A stretch of DNA of 64,000 nt from Pachypanchax playfairii (lineage: Eukaryota; Chordata; Actinopteri; Cyprinodontiformes; Aplocheilidae), in assembly GCA_006937955.1 (NCBI GenBank), contig SSNP01000241.1, positions 298,208-362,207 on the forward strand, given 5' to 3'. Positions within the stretch are counted from its first letter, which is position 1. The number at the start of each line of letters is the position of its first letter. Below the pieces are notes generated by a model. The model saw only the letters and a list, made by a program, of their open reading frames with translations. It ran no database searches and was not told the DNA's origin. Position numbers and translations under genes: made by a program. This document shows positions 11,543 through 24,639 of the stretch, in pieces.

Positions 11543-13070
11543 CAGTGGTGTGAAAAACTATTTGCCCTCGTCCTGATTTCTTATTCTTTTGCATGTTTGT
11601 CACACAAAATGTTTCTGATCAACAAACACATTTAACCATTAGTCAAAGATAAACACAAGTAAACACAAAATGTAGTTTTTAAATGATGGTTTTTATTATT
11701 TAGGGAGAAAAAAAATCCAACCCTACATGGTCCTGTGTGAAAAAGTAATTCCCCCCCTTGTTAAAAAATAACCTAACTGTGGTGTGTCACACCTGAGTTC
11801 AATTTCTGTAGCCACCCACAGGCCTGATTACTGCCACACCTGTTTCAATCAAGAAATCACTTAAACAGGAGCTGCCTAACACAGAGAAGTAAACCAAAAG
11901 CACCTGAAAAGCTAGACATCATGCCAAGAACCAAAGAAATTCACGAACAAATGAGAACAAAAGTAATTGAGATCTATCAGTCTGGTAAAGGTTATAAAAC
12001 CATTTCTAAAGCCACAATGAGAGACATTATCTACAAATGGGAAAAACATGGAACAGTGGTGAAGCTTCCCAGGAGTGGCCGGCCAACCAAAATTACCCCA
12101 AGAGCGCAGAGACAACTCATCTGAGAGGTCACAAAAGACCTCAGGACAACATCTAAAGAACTGCAGGCCTCACTTGCCTCAATTAAGGTCAGTGTTCATG
12201 NCTCCACCATAAGAAAGCGACTGGGCAAAAACGGCCTGCATGGCAGATCTTCAAGACGCAAACCACTGTTAAACAAAAAGAACATTAGGGCTCGTCTCAA
12301 ATTTGCTAAGAAACATCTCAATGATTACCAAGACTTTTTGGAAAATACCTTGTGGACTGATGAGACAAAAGTTAAACTTTTTGGAAGGCAAATGTCCCGT
12401 TACATCTGGCGTAAAAGTAACAGCATTTCAGAAACAGTAAAATATGGTGGTGGTAGTGTGATGGTCTGGGGTTGTTTTGCTGCTTCAGGACCTGGAAGGC
12501 TTGCTGTGATAGATGGAACAATGATGTCTACTGTCTACCAAAAGATCCTGAAGGAGAACGTCCATCCATCTGTTCATCAACTCAAGCTGAAGCGATCTTG
12601 GGTGCTGCAGCAGGACAATGACCCAAAACACACCAGCAAATCCACCTTTGAATGGCTGAAGAAAAACAAAATGAAGACTTTGGAGTGGCCTAGTCAAAGT
12701 CCTGACCTGAATCCTATTGAGATGCTATGGCATGACCTTAAAAAGATGAGATGGCCAAAATTCCTCCAGAGTGCTGTAAAAGACTCGTCGCAAGTAATTG
12801 CAAATGCTTGATTGCAGTTAATGCTGCTAAGGGGGCCCAACCTGTTATTAGGTTCGGGGGGCAATTCCTTTTTCACACAGGACCATGTAGGGTTGGATTT
12901 TTTTTCTCCCTAAATAATAAAAGCCATCTTTTAAAAACTGCATTCTGTGTTTACTTGTGTTTATCTTTAACTAATGGTTAAATGTGTTTGATGATCAGAA
13001 ACATTTTGTGTGACAAACATGCAAAAGAATAAGAAATCAGGACGGGGGCAAATAGTTTTTCACACCACTG
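11543..13070 (+). mobile_element. Tc1-like DNA transposon with defective transposase
   Basis: 1528-bp element flanked by the TA target duplication (11541-11542, 13071-13072). It has long inverted repeats of about 210 bp (11543-11756 and 12857-13070) starting CAGTGGTGTGAAAAACTATT and differing at only a few positions. The structure is a complete Tc1-family transposon. A single N lies at 12201 in the coding region. Confidence 0.92.
11921..12811 (+). pseudogene. Tc1-like transposase (nonsense and C-terminal damage)
   Basis: One reading frame runs from ATG 11921 to 12811, interrupted by TGA at 12122-12124 (…QRQLI*EVTKD…), where related transposases have Arg, so CGA to TGA is likely. The N-terminal helix-turn-helix region (MPRTKEIHEQMRTKVIEIYQ…) seems to lack about eight residues around YKTISKATMRDI. 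The catalytic triad motifs remain: LWTDETK (first D), QQDNDPKHTS (second D), SPDLNPIEMLW (E). After DLKK the C-terminus is scrambled by deletion and frameshift; the usual WAKIP ending appears in another frame near 12751-12850. The family cuts and pastes the element at TA sites. This copy could not make active protein but could be moved in trans. Confidence 0.88.
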
Positions 13071-13214
13071 TATGTCCATATCCTTAAAAAAATTCCTAGA
13101 TCCAGACAGTAATTCGGATCACCCCCAAAATCGAATCTATTGTTCCTTGGGTCTTTTCTGACCTTTCAAAAAGGTCATCAAAATCCATCCATTAGTTTTT
13201 GAGTTATCATGCTA

Positions 13215-13263
<49 letters not shown>

Positions 13264-13313
13264 CAGACAGACAGACAGACAGACAAGCAGACAGACAGAC
13301 AGACAGACAGACA
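13215..13313. repeat. (AGAC)n microsatellite
   Basis: About 24 tandem AGAC units with two AAGC interruptions (near 13261 and 13285). Lies at the end of the host repeat interrupted by Tc1. Confidence 0.95.
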
Positions 13314-13346
13314 ATGATGAAAACATTACCTCTTTGGTGGAGGTAA

Positions 13347-16200
13347 AAATCAAGGCACAGCTGTGTCATGATCACCTGTTCTCTCTTTGTCCTGAAATTT
13401 ATATGCATCTGAATAATTTACATGTCTCATCTTTTCAAAATAAAGGCTCCTGGCTTACTTTGACAGCTGGTCATAATAAATGCTGCTCTCTTTTTTTAAA
13501 ACTTCCTGTTTGCTTGCACTGCTCAAGAAAATAGCTCCCAAGTGTCCAGAACATTATATCAAGTTCCCAGATACACAGTGGCTTCACCTCCTTTTCTCTA
13601 TTAGATCATATCTGTTTTACTCACTTTTTGACCAAATGGATTAACTTGTCCAACTTGAAACTGTCCTCTTAAATATTTAAATCGTAAATTAATGCAAGTT
13701 TTAATTATTACCTTTTGTTTGTAATTGGGTTTTTTAACTGTTACTTACATTTATTTTCTTATTAACATTGTGCTTGGAATGTTGAGCGGGCCTTTATCTT
13801 TCTTTATGAGAAACATACTGCCTCATTTGTTCTGGTTTCAGTGTCCTTGGATGATACAATGGAATGAGGATGGATGAAAACAGCCACCAGATGTTAATGA
13901 CTTTAATAGTCACATCTGTTGTTTAATTATCACTTGGTTTTGGTGGTTATCTGCCTTTGCTTTCACTGCAAATGTTCAGATTGGATTGGAGCTTCCTCAA
14001 CTAATGCTCAGACACAATTCTAGGGTCACTGAGGCAAAATTTGTGTGTTTTTTTCCAGTAAAATGGTAGATAATTAGAAGTGAGTAATATAAAAACAACC
14101 ATTTTGTACAACAGGGTGTTCTCGGAACATGGCTCTGTGGTTATCCTGTCTGTGTGTGTGTTCCAGCGATTTTCTCTAACAGTAACAGTGATCAAAGATC
14201 CGACTGGTGAAGTTTAAACTCTGCCTCGAAAAAGATCTCAGGTTCTCTTTGCCATTGTCTTACATTGTCTGATGATGAAACTTCACATCAGAAATGAGAG
14301 GAAACCCTTTTTCATCCCATCATTGAGCATGTTTAGCATGTTCACTCTCAATTATTTCACACTGAGTACATGAAAACATTTATACAAGGGTCCAGCAAAA
14401 AATCAGGGTCAGTGTCCGAACAACAGGGTGAAAATTAAAGCTGAGTTTGAAAGAACAAAAAAAAAAAATGTTAAAGATAAAGATCAGTCAATGTAAACTG
14501 TTTTATTTAAAATGCAGGTGTCCCATTGGCTCACAGAGAGGAATGTGACCTCTGGTGGCTGTCCAATAAAAGCTGCATGAAGCATATGGAAACAAACGGA
14601 AACCACCCATGCAGTGAAAGAACAGCTGCTCCGATTTTAAAAATTAAACTTAACTCAAACAGTCACCCTACACAGAGATAAAGGAGGGATTAGACTCACT
14701 GTTTACTTTAAGAGAACTGATGAAGAGGAGAACAACAACTAGCCTTCATTGTGTCCCTTTGATGTCCTTATCGGGTCCCTGGCAGATAAGAAGGGAAGTG
14801 TTCCCAACATCTGCATGCTGGTGTGAGAAAGATTGGGTTTTGTTTTGTAAGTGGACACAATTTTCAGTATTTTTCTCTCCTTACAAATTATTAACTCACC
14901 TCAGTGCGACTAAAACTTTTGCTTTGAGGGTTTATTTGCTCATTGCTTGAAACAATCAGAATAATACATTGGGTGATGTCATGCAGGTAATGTTCAATCT
15001 CTGATGTCCCATCATTACTTGAATGATTGCCACCTTTACTGATACAGCCTTTAGTGACAGAGCCAACCTCATTATGAAGTCTTTACTTAATGAAGCTTAC
15101 TGACAGTCTATCCAGCTGCTTCTTCACCTGACTGCTACATGCAGCCAGGCTTTTTGTTGCTTTATGTTGTTTATCTTTAATTCTGCATGTACAGAGCACA
15201 ATTACAAAAATACATGGAAAAATACAAAATGTATTTTACAGTTTATTCCTTTAGATATAACATGAACATAAACAGAGAGAGTAGCACAGATTGTTATGCC
15301 TGAGTCAGAGATGGTGCAACAGAGGACTGATCCTGCCTCGGTTTGGTGACTTTCCCATCACAATATTGGAAGTACTGAGATAAGGGAGACTGCCAGGAGA
15401 AGACACATATTCCCTCTAAGACCACATGTTCCTGTCTGTATGGATACCCCTGGGGTTCTGTGGTATCATTGCTCTGCTTATTTTCCCCACTAGTATTAAA
15501 TTCTGTCAGCTCAGAGCTCAGATGGTGGTGTTCCTATGATTAAATTCACTGGGAGACACCATGCAGCCCTTCTTTCCCCTCCCTGAGGATTTGACAAGAG
15601 GAAGCAGTGCAGATGTTGCATGAAACCCCATTGAAGCTAACACTTACCTAACAGGCCACTTTGTTAGTAGATCTGCAGCCACACAATCAGGTTCTTTACC
15701 ATCTCATGGAAACAGGAGAGAAACAAGGTTTATTATTGAGAAGGTGTTTTGTGGAGATATTTTTCTACCTTTGGTGAAACTTTCTTTTTCATTATTGTCT
15801 TAAAAATCTAAAATGAGAAGTGTTTCTTTTTCTTATGGATCAGATTTTATGGTTGTGGCCATTTTCTTTGTTGACAATTGTGACATCACATCATCTTCTT
15901 CACAACATATGCAATGGAAGTCTGAGTGTCAGATGTTGTAATACATATTTTAAAATGTCATGAGTCTGAACTGCTGCAGAAGGACATGAAGGACAGATAA
16001 GAACAGCAGAAGTGGGTTAATTTTAATGATCAGCTTTTCAGAGGATTTTATATGGACATTTTCTGAAATAAATTACATGGTTGAAATTGTCCTCCTCCAC
16101 ACATTTTCTTTCAATAACTGGACTTTAGTCTTTTTTAAAAACCATAACCAGAGGAAACTGATTAGATGTCTGTTAGCTCTTGGTAACAGTCACGGTAATC
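13347..16200. other. no gene recognised
   Basis: No ORF above 80 codons and no recognisable coding exon or repeat with defined ends. Ordinary noncoding DNA as far as I can see. Confidence 0.45.
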
Positions 16201-16208
16201 AGTAAGTA

Positions 16209-16690
16209 CCAGCGTTGCCAACTCCTCTGTAAGGACTGTTGCTTTTGGCTGTTCTAAAAGTCACTAAATGACATTATCACATAATTTGCATGATTTATTA
16301 TTTGCATGTATTTGTAATGTAATTTGTAATGAAAGATAAATTACACTGTGGGAGGGACAGAGGTGAGTAAAACATGCCCTAATTGTGTTTAAGAACTACA
16401 AATTAACTTTTATAATTCTAAACTATACTGTAAAACTATAAATAAACTTGTTAGTTCTAAACTAGCCAGCAGTACGCTTCCTACAAGTGCATTTTATTTG
16501 CAGTCTGGACAAGGAGGTTAAAACACCTCTTATTCTGACAGTAGCTGGGAGTCCCTGAGCAGCCCACAGCTCTTTAAGAAGAATTATACCGATGTGCTTC
16601 AAATAGCAGCCAAAAAGTTACTACAGTTGCTTTTTTTGGTCTGAATTTCACTAAATATAGCACCAAAGTCACTAAGTTGGCATATCTATA
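16209..16690. mobile_element. hAT-like element remnant with GTTGCCAACT ends
   Basis: The left end AGCGTTGCCAACTCC and the right end AAGTTGGCATATCT form an imperfect inverted repeat, with 'cactaaatgacat' and 'cactaaatatagc' inside each side. I recall such ends from common fish DNA elements. A convincing 8-bp target duplication is not visible, so the class is tentative. Confidence 0.45.
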
Positions 16691-17034
16691 AAGTATACCC
16701 TCTTTCAAGTTTAGGGTTTTACATATCTTGACATAAAAATATGATTCTTTCTAAAATTATTCAAATTTTACTTCCAGGGGAACAAAAACACACAACAGAT
16801 TCCACCACTTTGTAGTTTGCTGCACAACATCCCAAATCTTTATTTAAGTTAAGCATTTATATTTTATTTTTGTCAGATGGAAAGTGACATATTGCATTGC
16901 ATATTGAATATTAGCTGATAAACCCTGATTATAAAGATCTGTTTTGGTGTCAGTTATTAAAAAATACAAATATACATGGACTTATAGATGAATATGTGCT
17001 TGATTTGATACATGATGGTACATGATCTAATTAT

Positions 17035-17312
17035 TTTTTTGTTGTAGATTTGGAGGCGTGTTTGGGATAATTGTCCTGTTCTATTGCCACTTATTTATGA
17101 CCCAGTCCAAGTTTTTGCATATTTGACTCTGAAAAACTGCAAGGTGTCCAAGTCCTGTAGCTGCAAAACAAGGCTTAGATCATCACCCCTTTGCTACTGT
17201 ACTTGACAGTTGGTTTGTGCTCATATGCTTTTTCTGTCTTTTTGTGTTTTTTGCCATGAAATATGGCTGAACATCTTTACTTTTGGTACAGAAGTCTTGT
17301 TGTTATTTTAGG
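17035..17312 (-). pseudogene. Tc1/mariner-like transposase remnant (second family)
   Basis: The plus strand carries 'ttggaggcgtgtttgggata', 'attgtcctgtt', 'gactctgaaaaactgcaaggtg' and 'caaaacaaggcttagatcat', followed by a run ending 'cagaagtcttgttg'. These are ordered antisense segments of a Tc1-like transposase different from those at 9.8, 12 and 54 kb. All frames are broken. A MITE seems to have inserted at its 3' edge (17313). Confidence 0.55.
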
Positions 17313-17910
17313 GTGCATTCACACCAGCCCTGTTTAGTTCGCTTGAATCGAACTCTAGTTCGTTTGCACAGAAAGTTCAGTTTGTTTGGGGAGGTGTGAA
17401 CGGGCAACCGAACTCTGATTCGGACCAAACAATCGAATGCTAGTCTGCCTAACAACGCGGGTCTCGGTTTAATTGAAATGAACTCCGGTGCAGTTCGATT
17501 GCATGTGTGAATGCAACCGCACTGGGACCGCACCAAAAGCAGGAAGTGGACTATATTGTGCAGCTGTGTCAGCCGTCCCGTGTAGTTCTCTGTCTCGTTA
17601 TCTGCTCATTCTGAGTCCAGTGCTGCAGAATATTGATCTGGTACATTCACCAAACATAAAAGATCTCAAAACCACCAGAATCTGCTGCTAGTCCATGTTT
17701 GTTTATGTTTCACTCTCCCGCGGCAGCGCCAGGAAGTGCAGTAACAAGTAGTGCAGAAACTCTACAGCGCCACCACAGGCGGGGGTGTAACCTGCTCCAA
17801 AGGTTATTTGGTTCGGTTCATAGAGTGCAGTATGAATCCAAACCGCACCAACTAAAAACAGCAACAATGTTGCAATTTTGGTCCCTAATCGAACAAGCCA
17901 TACTCGCTTT
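17313..17910. repeat. MITE-like unit(s) with GGGTGCATTCACACC end
   Basis: Starts GGGTGCATTCACACCAGCC. A partial inverted match, TGTGTGAATGCAACC, lies at about 17504-17518. Repeated 'ttcggttc', 'cgaactc' and 'ccgcacc' motifs occur to about 17855. Probably one or two nested nonautonomous DNA elements. The outer right end is not clear. Confidence 0.45.
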
Positions 17911-17918
17911 ATTGTGTT

Positions 17919-18588
17919 CTAAGACTACGTTCACACTGCAGGTCTTAATGCTCAATTCCGATTTTTTTTTTTTGTGAAATCCAATCTTTTTGCAAGTTTG
18001 TTCATATTGCCAGTGAAATGCGACCTGAATGTGACTTGCTGTCTGAACGGAATGCGTCTTGTGTCACGCATGCACATTAGAGGGAACAGTGCATTCTTGT
18101 ATTTACCTCAGCGACTCTTTATTATTCTTTGGCACTGGGGCCACGTTCACTTAACCCGCACTCTGCCATTTCTTTGGAAATGTTTTCAAAAATCGCGCGG
18201 TTCCGATAACACCCCTCGAGTTTGGCCTGAAGAGAGCTGTCTCCCCAAATATTAAACTCAGACACTTCGGTTTCTCACCATTGACGGTTCTCCACGTCGT
18301 CTGCCGTTACTGTTGTTTACTTTTTGATCCCGCGTCCTCGACGCAGAATATTCACATATGTCACGTATTGATGACGTAGGGGTCGGATGGAAGCGACCTG
18401 GCGGTTCAGATTGATGTCGCATGCTAAAAGATCAGATATGTATCAGATTTAGGACCACATTCTGAAGTGGCCTGGGTCGCATTTGAAAAAATCGGATCTG
18501 TGTCGTCCAGACTGTCATAAAAAAATCAGATACAGGTCAGATAGGGGCAAAAAAATCAGATTTGAGTCTGCAGTCTGAACGTAGCCTA
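17919..18588. mobile_element. hAT-type MITE (GTTCACACTGCAG family)
   Basis: 670-bp element with long imperfect inverted repeats: left CTAAGACTACGTTCACACTG, right end (reverse complement) TTAGGCTACGTTCAGACTGC. The flanking 8-bp sequences ATTGTGTT (17911-17918) and ATTGTATT (18589-18596) match at seven of eight positions, as expected for an older hAT insertion. The interior holds repeated 'ggatc/agatc' and 'ggtcgca' motifs and no coding sequence. Confidence 0.75.
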
Positions 18589-18596
18589 ATTGTATT

Positions 18597-20605
18597 TTCA
18601 TAAACTTTAACACAACATTCTAAATGTCAGATTCATTTGTGACTTGTGGAGTCTACCTCTCAGATTTTACAGGTAAAGATTTGTGGTGTCTGAGAAGTAG
18701 TTTGTAGTTTTTTGCAGTTCATCAGAACATTGCATGTTCTAACCTTTGGGTGCGTTTGCAGGTATATTCATTCCTGAGGAAATTAGCAACTTTCGTCAAT
18801 ATTTTCAGTGTGAATACGTGCTCTCACTACAGAACGATGGACTCCAGATTGTTTGAAAGTGTCTTGTAAACCTTCTTAGATTAAAGTAAGGAATATTTTT
18901 CTCAAGTTGAAATATAATATGATTTTCATGAGGTTCCATTAAACTCACAAAGGTAGTTTGTTCAATAAACTTTAAAATTTTGTAGACTTCTCAAACTAAA
19001 TGTCTTAGCTGAGGGATCGGGGAACATGTTCTTTGGGAAGCATTATTAGTTGTCACGCTGAAGTCAGGACTCTTTCATGTTGATTTATTCTGCCAGTGTG
19101 GACTCAGTCTGCGCTGCGACACGCTGGTTTGGCCTGAAAGAACTGCTAAGCACAACAGTGTCGGAGCACAAATCATATAGAACTTAGACAGCCCATTATT
19201 TTAGGATCAATAAGATAAATGAGAGGCCAAATTCATTCCCTCTCTGCTCTTCTGAGGACAGGACATTTGTCTAATCTCTTTCAAGCCTCTCCTGAAAACC
19301 TTTGTGAAGAGCAAAAAGAAAAAAGTTTTCATTTATAAGAAATAGGAATTTAAATGAAAAGGAAATGCTGCTGTTTTTGTTTTATTATCACTGAATTCAT
19401 CTAACATACACTCACACAGCGTCATGCTTTCTGAAACGTATCAAACAAGCTTCATAAACTTGGAACCACAATACTAATATTTACCATAGCAAAGCTGGTG
19501 GTGATTAATGGGCTGGTGTGAGCACCGGTATGTCTGAAACTGCTGATCTACTGAAATTTTAATGCACAACCATCCCTCAGGGTTACAGTGAACAGTCTTC
19601 AAAAAGACGGAACAATACAGCGAGTGGCAGCTCTGGATGGATGTCGCCTGGTGCAAAACTCTCCTCACAGGAGGGTGTGGTCATGGTGGCATGGCAAATT
19701 TTGATATCTTGCTGTCACTTTTCATTCAATCTGCACCAACTGTCATCAGAATGACTCATGTCTATGTCTGAACAAGTTACTTGTCCGATTGAAAATTTAC
19801 ACTAACGTTTAACTTTTCAGGACCTCTAAAGTATCTGTTGGACACACTGACTAAATCCTACAGAAAATTGGCACTTTTGGATTAATTCGTTATTTTGTGA
19901 AATTCAGACACATTTTATATTAAAATTCTAATATATTTGTAAAACTTGATATAAGTAATTTAATAACCATTTGAATATTTACTTAATGTACAATATTAAC
20001 ATTATTTATAGTTCTCACCAATCATTCACCACTAAACAGGAAGTAGATTTAACTTCAACAGGATATGTCCCATCTGTCCCAATTTTCTCATGGTTGCTTT
20101 GAATCCTGGCCAGAATATATCTGCATATCAAAGTACACATTACCCTACAGTGTCACCTGCTGTCTGCAAGCACAGGTTATTTGAAGCATGGAGCATTAGT
20201 TCTAAAGCTTCCAAAGACTTGATTTCATAGTGATCACATTTATTATGTTCAGGGAGGAAGCACATGAAGACACATCATGGGTCGATTCTCCACGGTTTCC
20301 TGTAAAGGAAAGAATCTGAACGTACTTCTGAAAACAAATTGCCACGCCATTAAGAAGTTCCTGCTGACTGTGACAGCTGCTGGTTTGTGCTTGATCAGAC
20401 CCCTAGATCCTCAACCATCAGTGGAAGTGAAAAGTTTCTGCTGAAATAATCCATGAAAGGAAGACTTGCCTGATCTCCACCGTTAACTGCCTCCAGGACT
20501 CACTGGGCTCCTCTGCAATCCTCTGGGTGCTCAGTGTGGCTCCTTGGTTCTTGGATCCTCTCTAGCCCCTCAAATTCTGCAGGCAAACAAAACTAAGCAA
20601 TCATA
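18597..20605. other. no gene recognised
   Basis: Only short ORFs. No repeat with defined ends seen. Confidence 0.45.
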
Positions 20606-20613
20606 CCCCTATT

Positions 20614-20955
20614 CAGGGCTTAATTTGAGCCGGATCCTGCTGGAACAAGATCCGGGAACTGTCTTATTTTGAAAGGGCGTGTTCTGGTAACTGTTTGCTA
20701 GGATCCGTTAATGGCGCCAGTTGGGTTAAATAATAGCAGCATCAAAATGCCAAAAAGGCAGTATAACTTACTTCTTCTGGGTTTATCATCACTTTCTCTC
20801 GCCCTGCTTGACAATTTACACTCGCTGTGCGCCGCACAGCGCTTGGTCTGGTCCGACGGTTGTGTATGTGTGTGCGTTCTGTTATCAGTTTGGCCTCAGT
20901 GAACTCATAGCGCTGTTTGCATTCCGGTAACTTTTGATTTACAAATTAAGCACTG
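20614..20955. mobile_element. hAT MITE, GCTTAATTTG family, copy 1
   Basis: 342-bp element with termini CAGGGCTTAATTTG and CAAATTAAGCACTG. It is flanked by a perfect 8-bp duplication CCCCTATT (20606-20613 and 20956-20963). The same family is present at 30008-30612. The interior starts with 'ccggatcctgctgg'-type palindromic sequence. Confidence 0.85.
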
Positions 20956-20963
20956 CCCCTATT

Positions 20964-22954
20964 TATATCCAGCTATCGTCATTTTGAGATGTTGCGTTGG
21001 AAAATTTAATGGTCTTAATGAATTTAGAAAGTTGTAAGAGGCAATTTGTTAAGCATCAAAAAGTTTTTTTAGTTTCAGTTCACTTACTTTTTTCTTTATC
21101 TCACTATTTCTTATAAGACACATCTTGGTTGTTAGAGTTAGAAAATCCTGAAACCACTCTGGGCTTGTTTGACACTATATACCTTTGATCTATCCACACC
21201 ATTCTGATTTTACACTTTTCATGGAAGATTATTTGTCTGTTACCACCACAATAACAAAGATGAATGATAAAGACAAAATCAGCCAATTTCATTTATACTA
21301 TTTTCAGGATTACATCCACTTACAAAATTGCAGTAAATGCAATCCGCACAAACAGGATGATTTGCAAAATTGTTCTGTTAGACAAATGAGAGAGAAAAAA
21401 ATAGAGGGAAAAGGAAAAGACTGCTTCTTAGTACAGTTATGCTAGGAAAATGTAGAGGATTCCTTGATACTGTGCATGTACTCTGTGACCTTCAGCCATC
21501 CCAGCTCAGTTTAACCACAGCCATTTGTCCACACGTCAGACTTTAAGAGATGGCTATTACCATAATGACTAGGTGTAATTCAGAGTCATTTTTGCAAATA
21601 TTCAGCACCCTATCACATGATACTTCAGGCCAAGAGCATCCATTGTTCTTCCCCACATATCCCCCACCTCCATCTTCATCTGGGGCATTAGGTCCATTTT
21701 ACAGTGGCTGTGTTCTGTGGCTCCAGTGGGTATTAGTTATAAGGGAAGATATGGTTTCCCACCATCACCACAGTGAACACACAGCCAATGACCACATGAC
21801 CTCATGTTAAAGTGGGCATGCAAATAACATGTCTATGCGATGGAAGGAAAGACAACAGTTTTAAAAAAGCAGAAGGAGGAATACATATATATTTATATGT
21901 ATATGTGGTGTATTTAATTACAGTTTGTCAGTTTAAAACTTTAATCTGCAGTTTGCTCCACAAAGTTCAGCTTAATGACAAACTACGTTATGTAGTGTGT
22001 GTTATTTATTGTAACTGCAAATACTGACTGACAGCTAGCGAGTTTATAAAATAATCCCTCTTACTTTCTCAGCCCTTCTTTTCTTCTCACCTCAGCCTAA
22101 TCAAAAATACATTGATTTCTAATTGTCTCTTTTTCTTTTCTTTTTCATTTTAAATGTAACTATTATGTCAAATAGAAAACTGAGATGGCAGCATGTCTAG
22201 TGTCTGGCGTCTGTGTAAAGACTCGGTTTAGTGTCTGTGGATTTTGTGTGATCCTTTGATTATCAGTTTTTACTCAACATTACCATTAATCAAAGGTATT
22301 TTTATTCTGATATTTTTCTACTATACTCATTTGAGGAAGCCATTCTGTGAGTTTCTGCAGTGCAGCTACCTTTGACCTCTGACAAAATAAGTAGGAAGGA
22401 CTGTATTCAACCATCACCTGATGTACTGGAGCTTGAGACTTTAATCACTGACCTGATAGTCTAAACCATCTACACTGCACCTTCAAGTGGCTTCTAAAGT
22501 GTTGAATATCACTGAAATTGGCTTCTGTTTTTGTCTTTACTTTGTTTTCTCCCTGAGTCAGTATGAAATCAGTATCTTTGCATGGTAGACTCTGTTTACC
22601 ATACTGTAAACCTTTAACACGTCGCTGACTTTTACCAAAGAGATGGTCTTCTATAGTCAGTCAATCATTTTCTTCACCCTCTTGTTCCCCAGAAGAGTAT
22701 GGACGCAACTTATCATGTAGCTCAAAATGCTGATTTATAGGTCGCCCAGTCAGGTTTGAGTCATGGTTTTCTAAAAGCTTTACAAGACCAACTGACTTTA
22801 GTGATATACTGTAGGAGGTGCAAAATATTGAATAAAATGTTGTGCTGCATGACTGGCTTTATTTTCACTTTCACATGTTGCTTTATGACTCGGAAATTTG
22901 CAAGTAAGTTGCTGATATTGTCTCATAGTGCATTCTTGGTAAAATTCATCACCA
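20964..22954. other. no gene recognised
   Basis: AT-rich. Short ORFs lack recognisable domains. Confidence 0.45.
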
Positions 22955-22955
22955 G

Positions 22956-23020
22956 CCATTTAAAGGGCTCCGTCATTTGCTCCGCCCCCCTTCTGGCTCT
23001 GATTTGTTTTGCTAGTGGTT
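22956..23020 (+). repeat. fragment of the CATTTGCTCCGCCCCCC repeat
   Basis: The segment with 'gtcatttgctccgcccccc' and 'ggctctgatttgtt' recurs in reverse orientation at about 38950-39008. The match covers about 60 bp. It begins at a TTTAAAGGG that may be a TTAA element end. Confidence 0.55.
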
Positions 23021-23029
23021 GGAGTTGGG

Positions 23030-24530
23030 GATCGCATCACATTAGAGATTGCAACACTGACCAATGTGGTCATATTTCACTGGAGGTCGGTCTCTGGGTT
23101 TCAAACCTTCTGTGCAGCCATACTTCTTTATATACAAGACAATTCTTGGTCTTCTACCTACTTATAATTGTGATTTGATCGCCATGTGACATGCAAGTCA
23201 TTACTCTTCTTGATGTGTGATTATTTGTTGGTTTTGTTTTATTTTGCTGTAATTGGTTAGAGGACTTTGATGATTCGGCTCCTGGAAAATAACTGAAACA
23301 ATTTCATCAATGGCTCTTAAACTTAGTATTTGAGACAGATTTAACTTTATGCATTTGCTATTACAAAACCGGATTTTTATTTTAAATTGGCTTTATGTTT
23401 TTAATCGTGTGTGCTGCTTATCTTGGCCAAGTCTCCCTAAGAAAGAGATTTGTAATCTTAATGGGACACCATCTGATTAAATAATGGTTTCAATTAATCA
23501 ATTAGTTTTGCTGCAGCCAAACATCTAGTAAAAACGAATGCTCCAATCTTTCCATTGCAGAAACTTGGAAGTTTGTTTGAGAGATTAGCCTCTCCGCCTT
23601 CCAGTATAGTCAGCAAAAAATTTTGTCTTCTTTTTTTCTATAGTAAGGTTTGTGGTAATTTTACAGTCTAGTTGTCACGGGAGCATTTCCTCAGCAGGGC
23701 TGGCGTGATGCTTGAGATATTTCACTGTAAAAAGTAAGTTGCCTCATCCTTTGATCATTTTTTTAGCCATGGGTGATTGTGGTATTTCTATTATATCTCA
23801 TATTCAACTCCAGGGTTTTTCTTACCGTGATAACACTCTTTTTAAAACCTTTAGGATTTATGGACTGCTCAGTTTCCCCACACTAAGCAAAACAGATCTG
23901 CTTTGTGCACAAATACACAAAAGGTTGTCTAAGAATAATTTCACTTTTTACTAACACACATTCTTTACATAGTGTCAAGCAAAGTTAGGCTGAACCTGGC
24001 ACAAAAAACTTTTACGTTCAGTATCTTCTGTGTAGTGCTGCTTTTGTCACAGAAGGAAATGCAATAATTTAGACTAAACATTACTTTTCACAGTTTGATT
24101 AGCTCAGCATATATCCTGGATTTTAAATAAGGGCTTTTTCAGCTCTGATCTTAAAATGCAATAAAATGGGTTTGTCATCAGCTCCTCACTTTTCCCTGTT
24201 CTACACCTAATTCTGGCAGGTACTAAAGCCAAGCTAAGGGCTGGAAAGAATTTGACATCTCATTTGTGGTTCCAAGTTAATTCGTACTTCCAAAAAACCT
24301 TTGGTCACCAAGTACCCATACTTTTGTGGGCACTAAAATAAGCCCCTTGCCACAGGTCCCTTTGTACCCACCTCCACCCACTCTGTGCTTGCCTTGGCTT
24401 TGCTTTGTACCCACCTTGGCAGCAGCCCCAAGATCATTTAAAAATAATGTGTTTTTCACTATGTGGTGAGAGTACAGTAGTTGGTTTGCTAAAGCCGCAG
24501 TTCCAGTTGGTAAAGTGGAGGGCTCTTCAG
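23030..24530. other. no gene recognised
   Basis: No supported feature. Confidence 0.4.
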
Positions 24531-24630
24531 TCATTGATTCATTTGTTGATTCATTGATTCATTCGTTGATTCAGGGATTCGTTCATTGATTCATTCATTG
24601 ATTTGTTCGTTTGTTTGTTCATTCATTCTG
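24531..24630. repeat. degenerate ATTC/GATTC tandem repeat
   Basis: Imperfect tandem copies of 'ttgattcattcattgattc' and related units, grading into 'gtttgtttgttcattcattc'. Confidence 0.8.
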
Positions 24631-24639
24631 TATCAAGTG

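Larger units (their letters stand above)
11468..13346. repeat. GACCTCCGCCAAG repeat interrupted by a Tc1 element
   Basis: The left side at 11468-11487 reads GCAGACCTCCGCCAAGCAGC. The right side ends CTCTTTGGTGGAGGTAA at about 13345, its inverted counterpart. Between 13073 and 13215 lie motifs such as 'ccatccattagtttttgagt', which I know from fish repeats that end in (AGAC)n or (AAAC)n tracts. The Tc1 element at 11543-13070 sits inside and must be younger. Confidence 0.55.

Noticed and set aside
13215..13313. CRISPR-like array
   Set aside because: A simple 4-bp tandem repeat with no spacers, in a vertebrate genome.
13178..13534. ORFs rich in QTDR or CLSV repeats
   Set aside because: Translations of the (AGAC)n microsatellite and its flanks.
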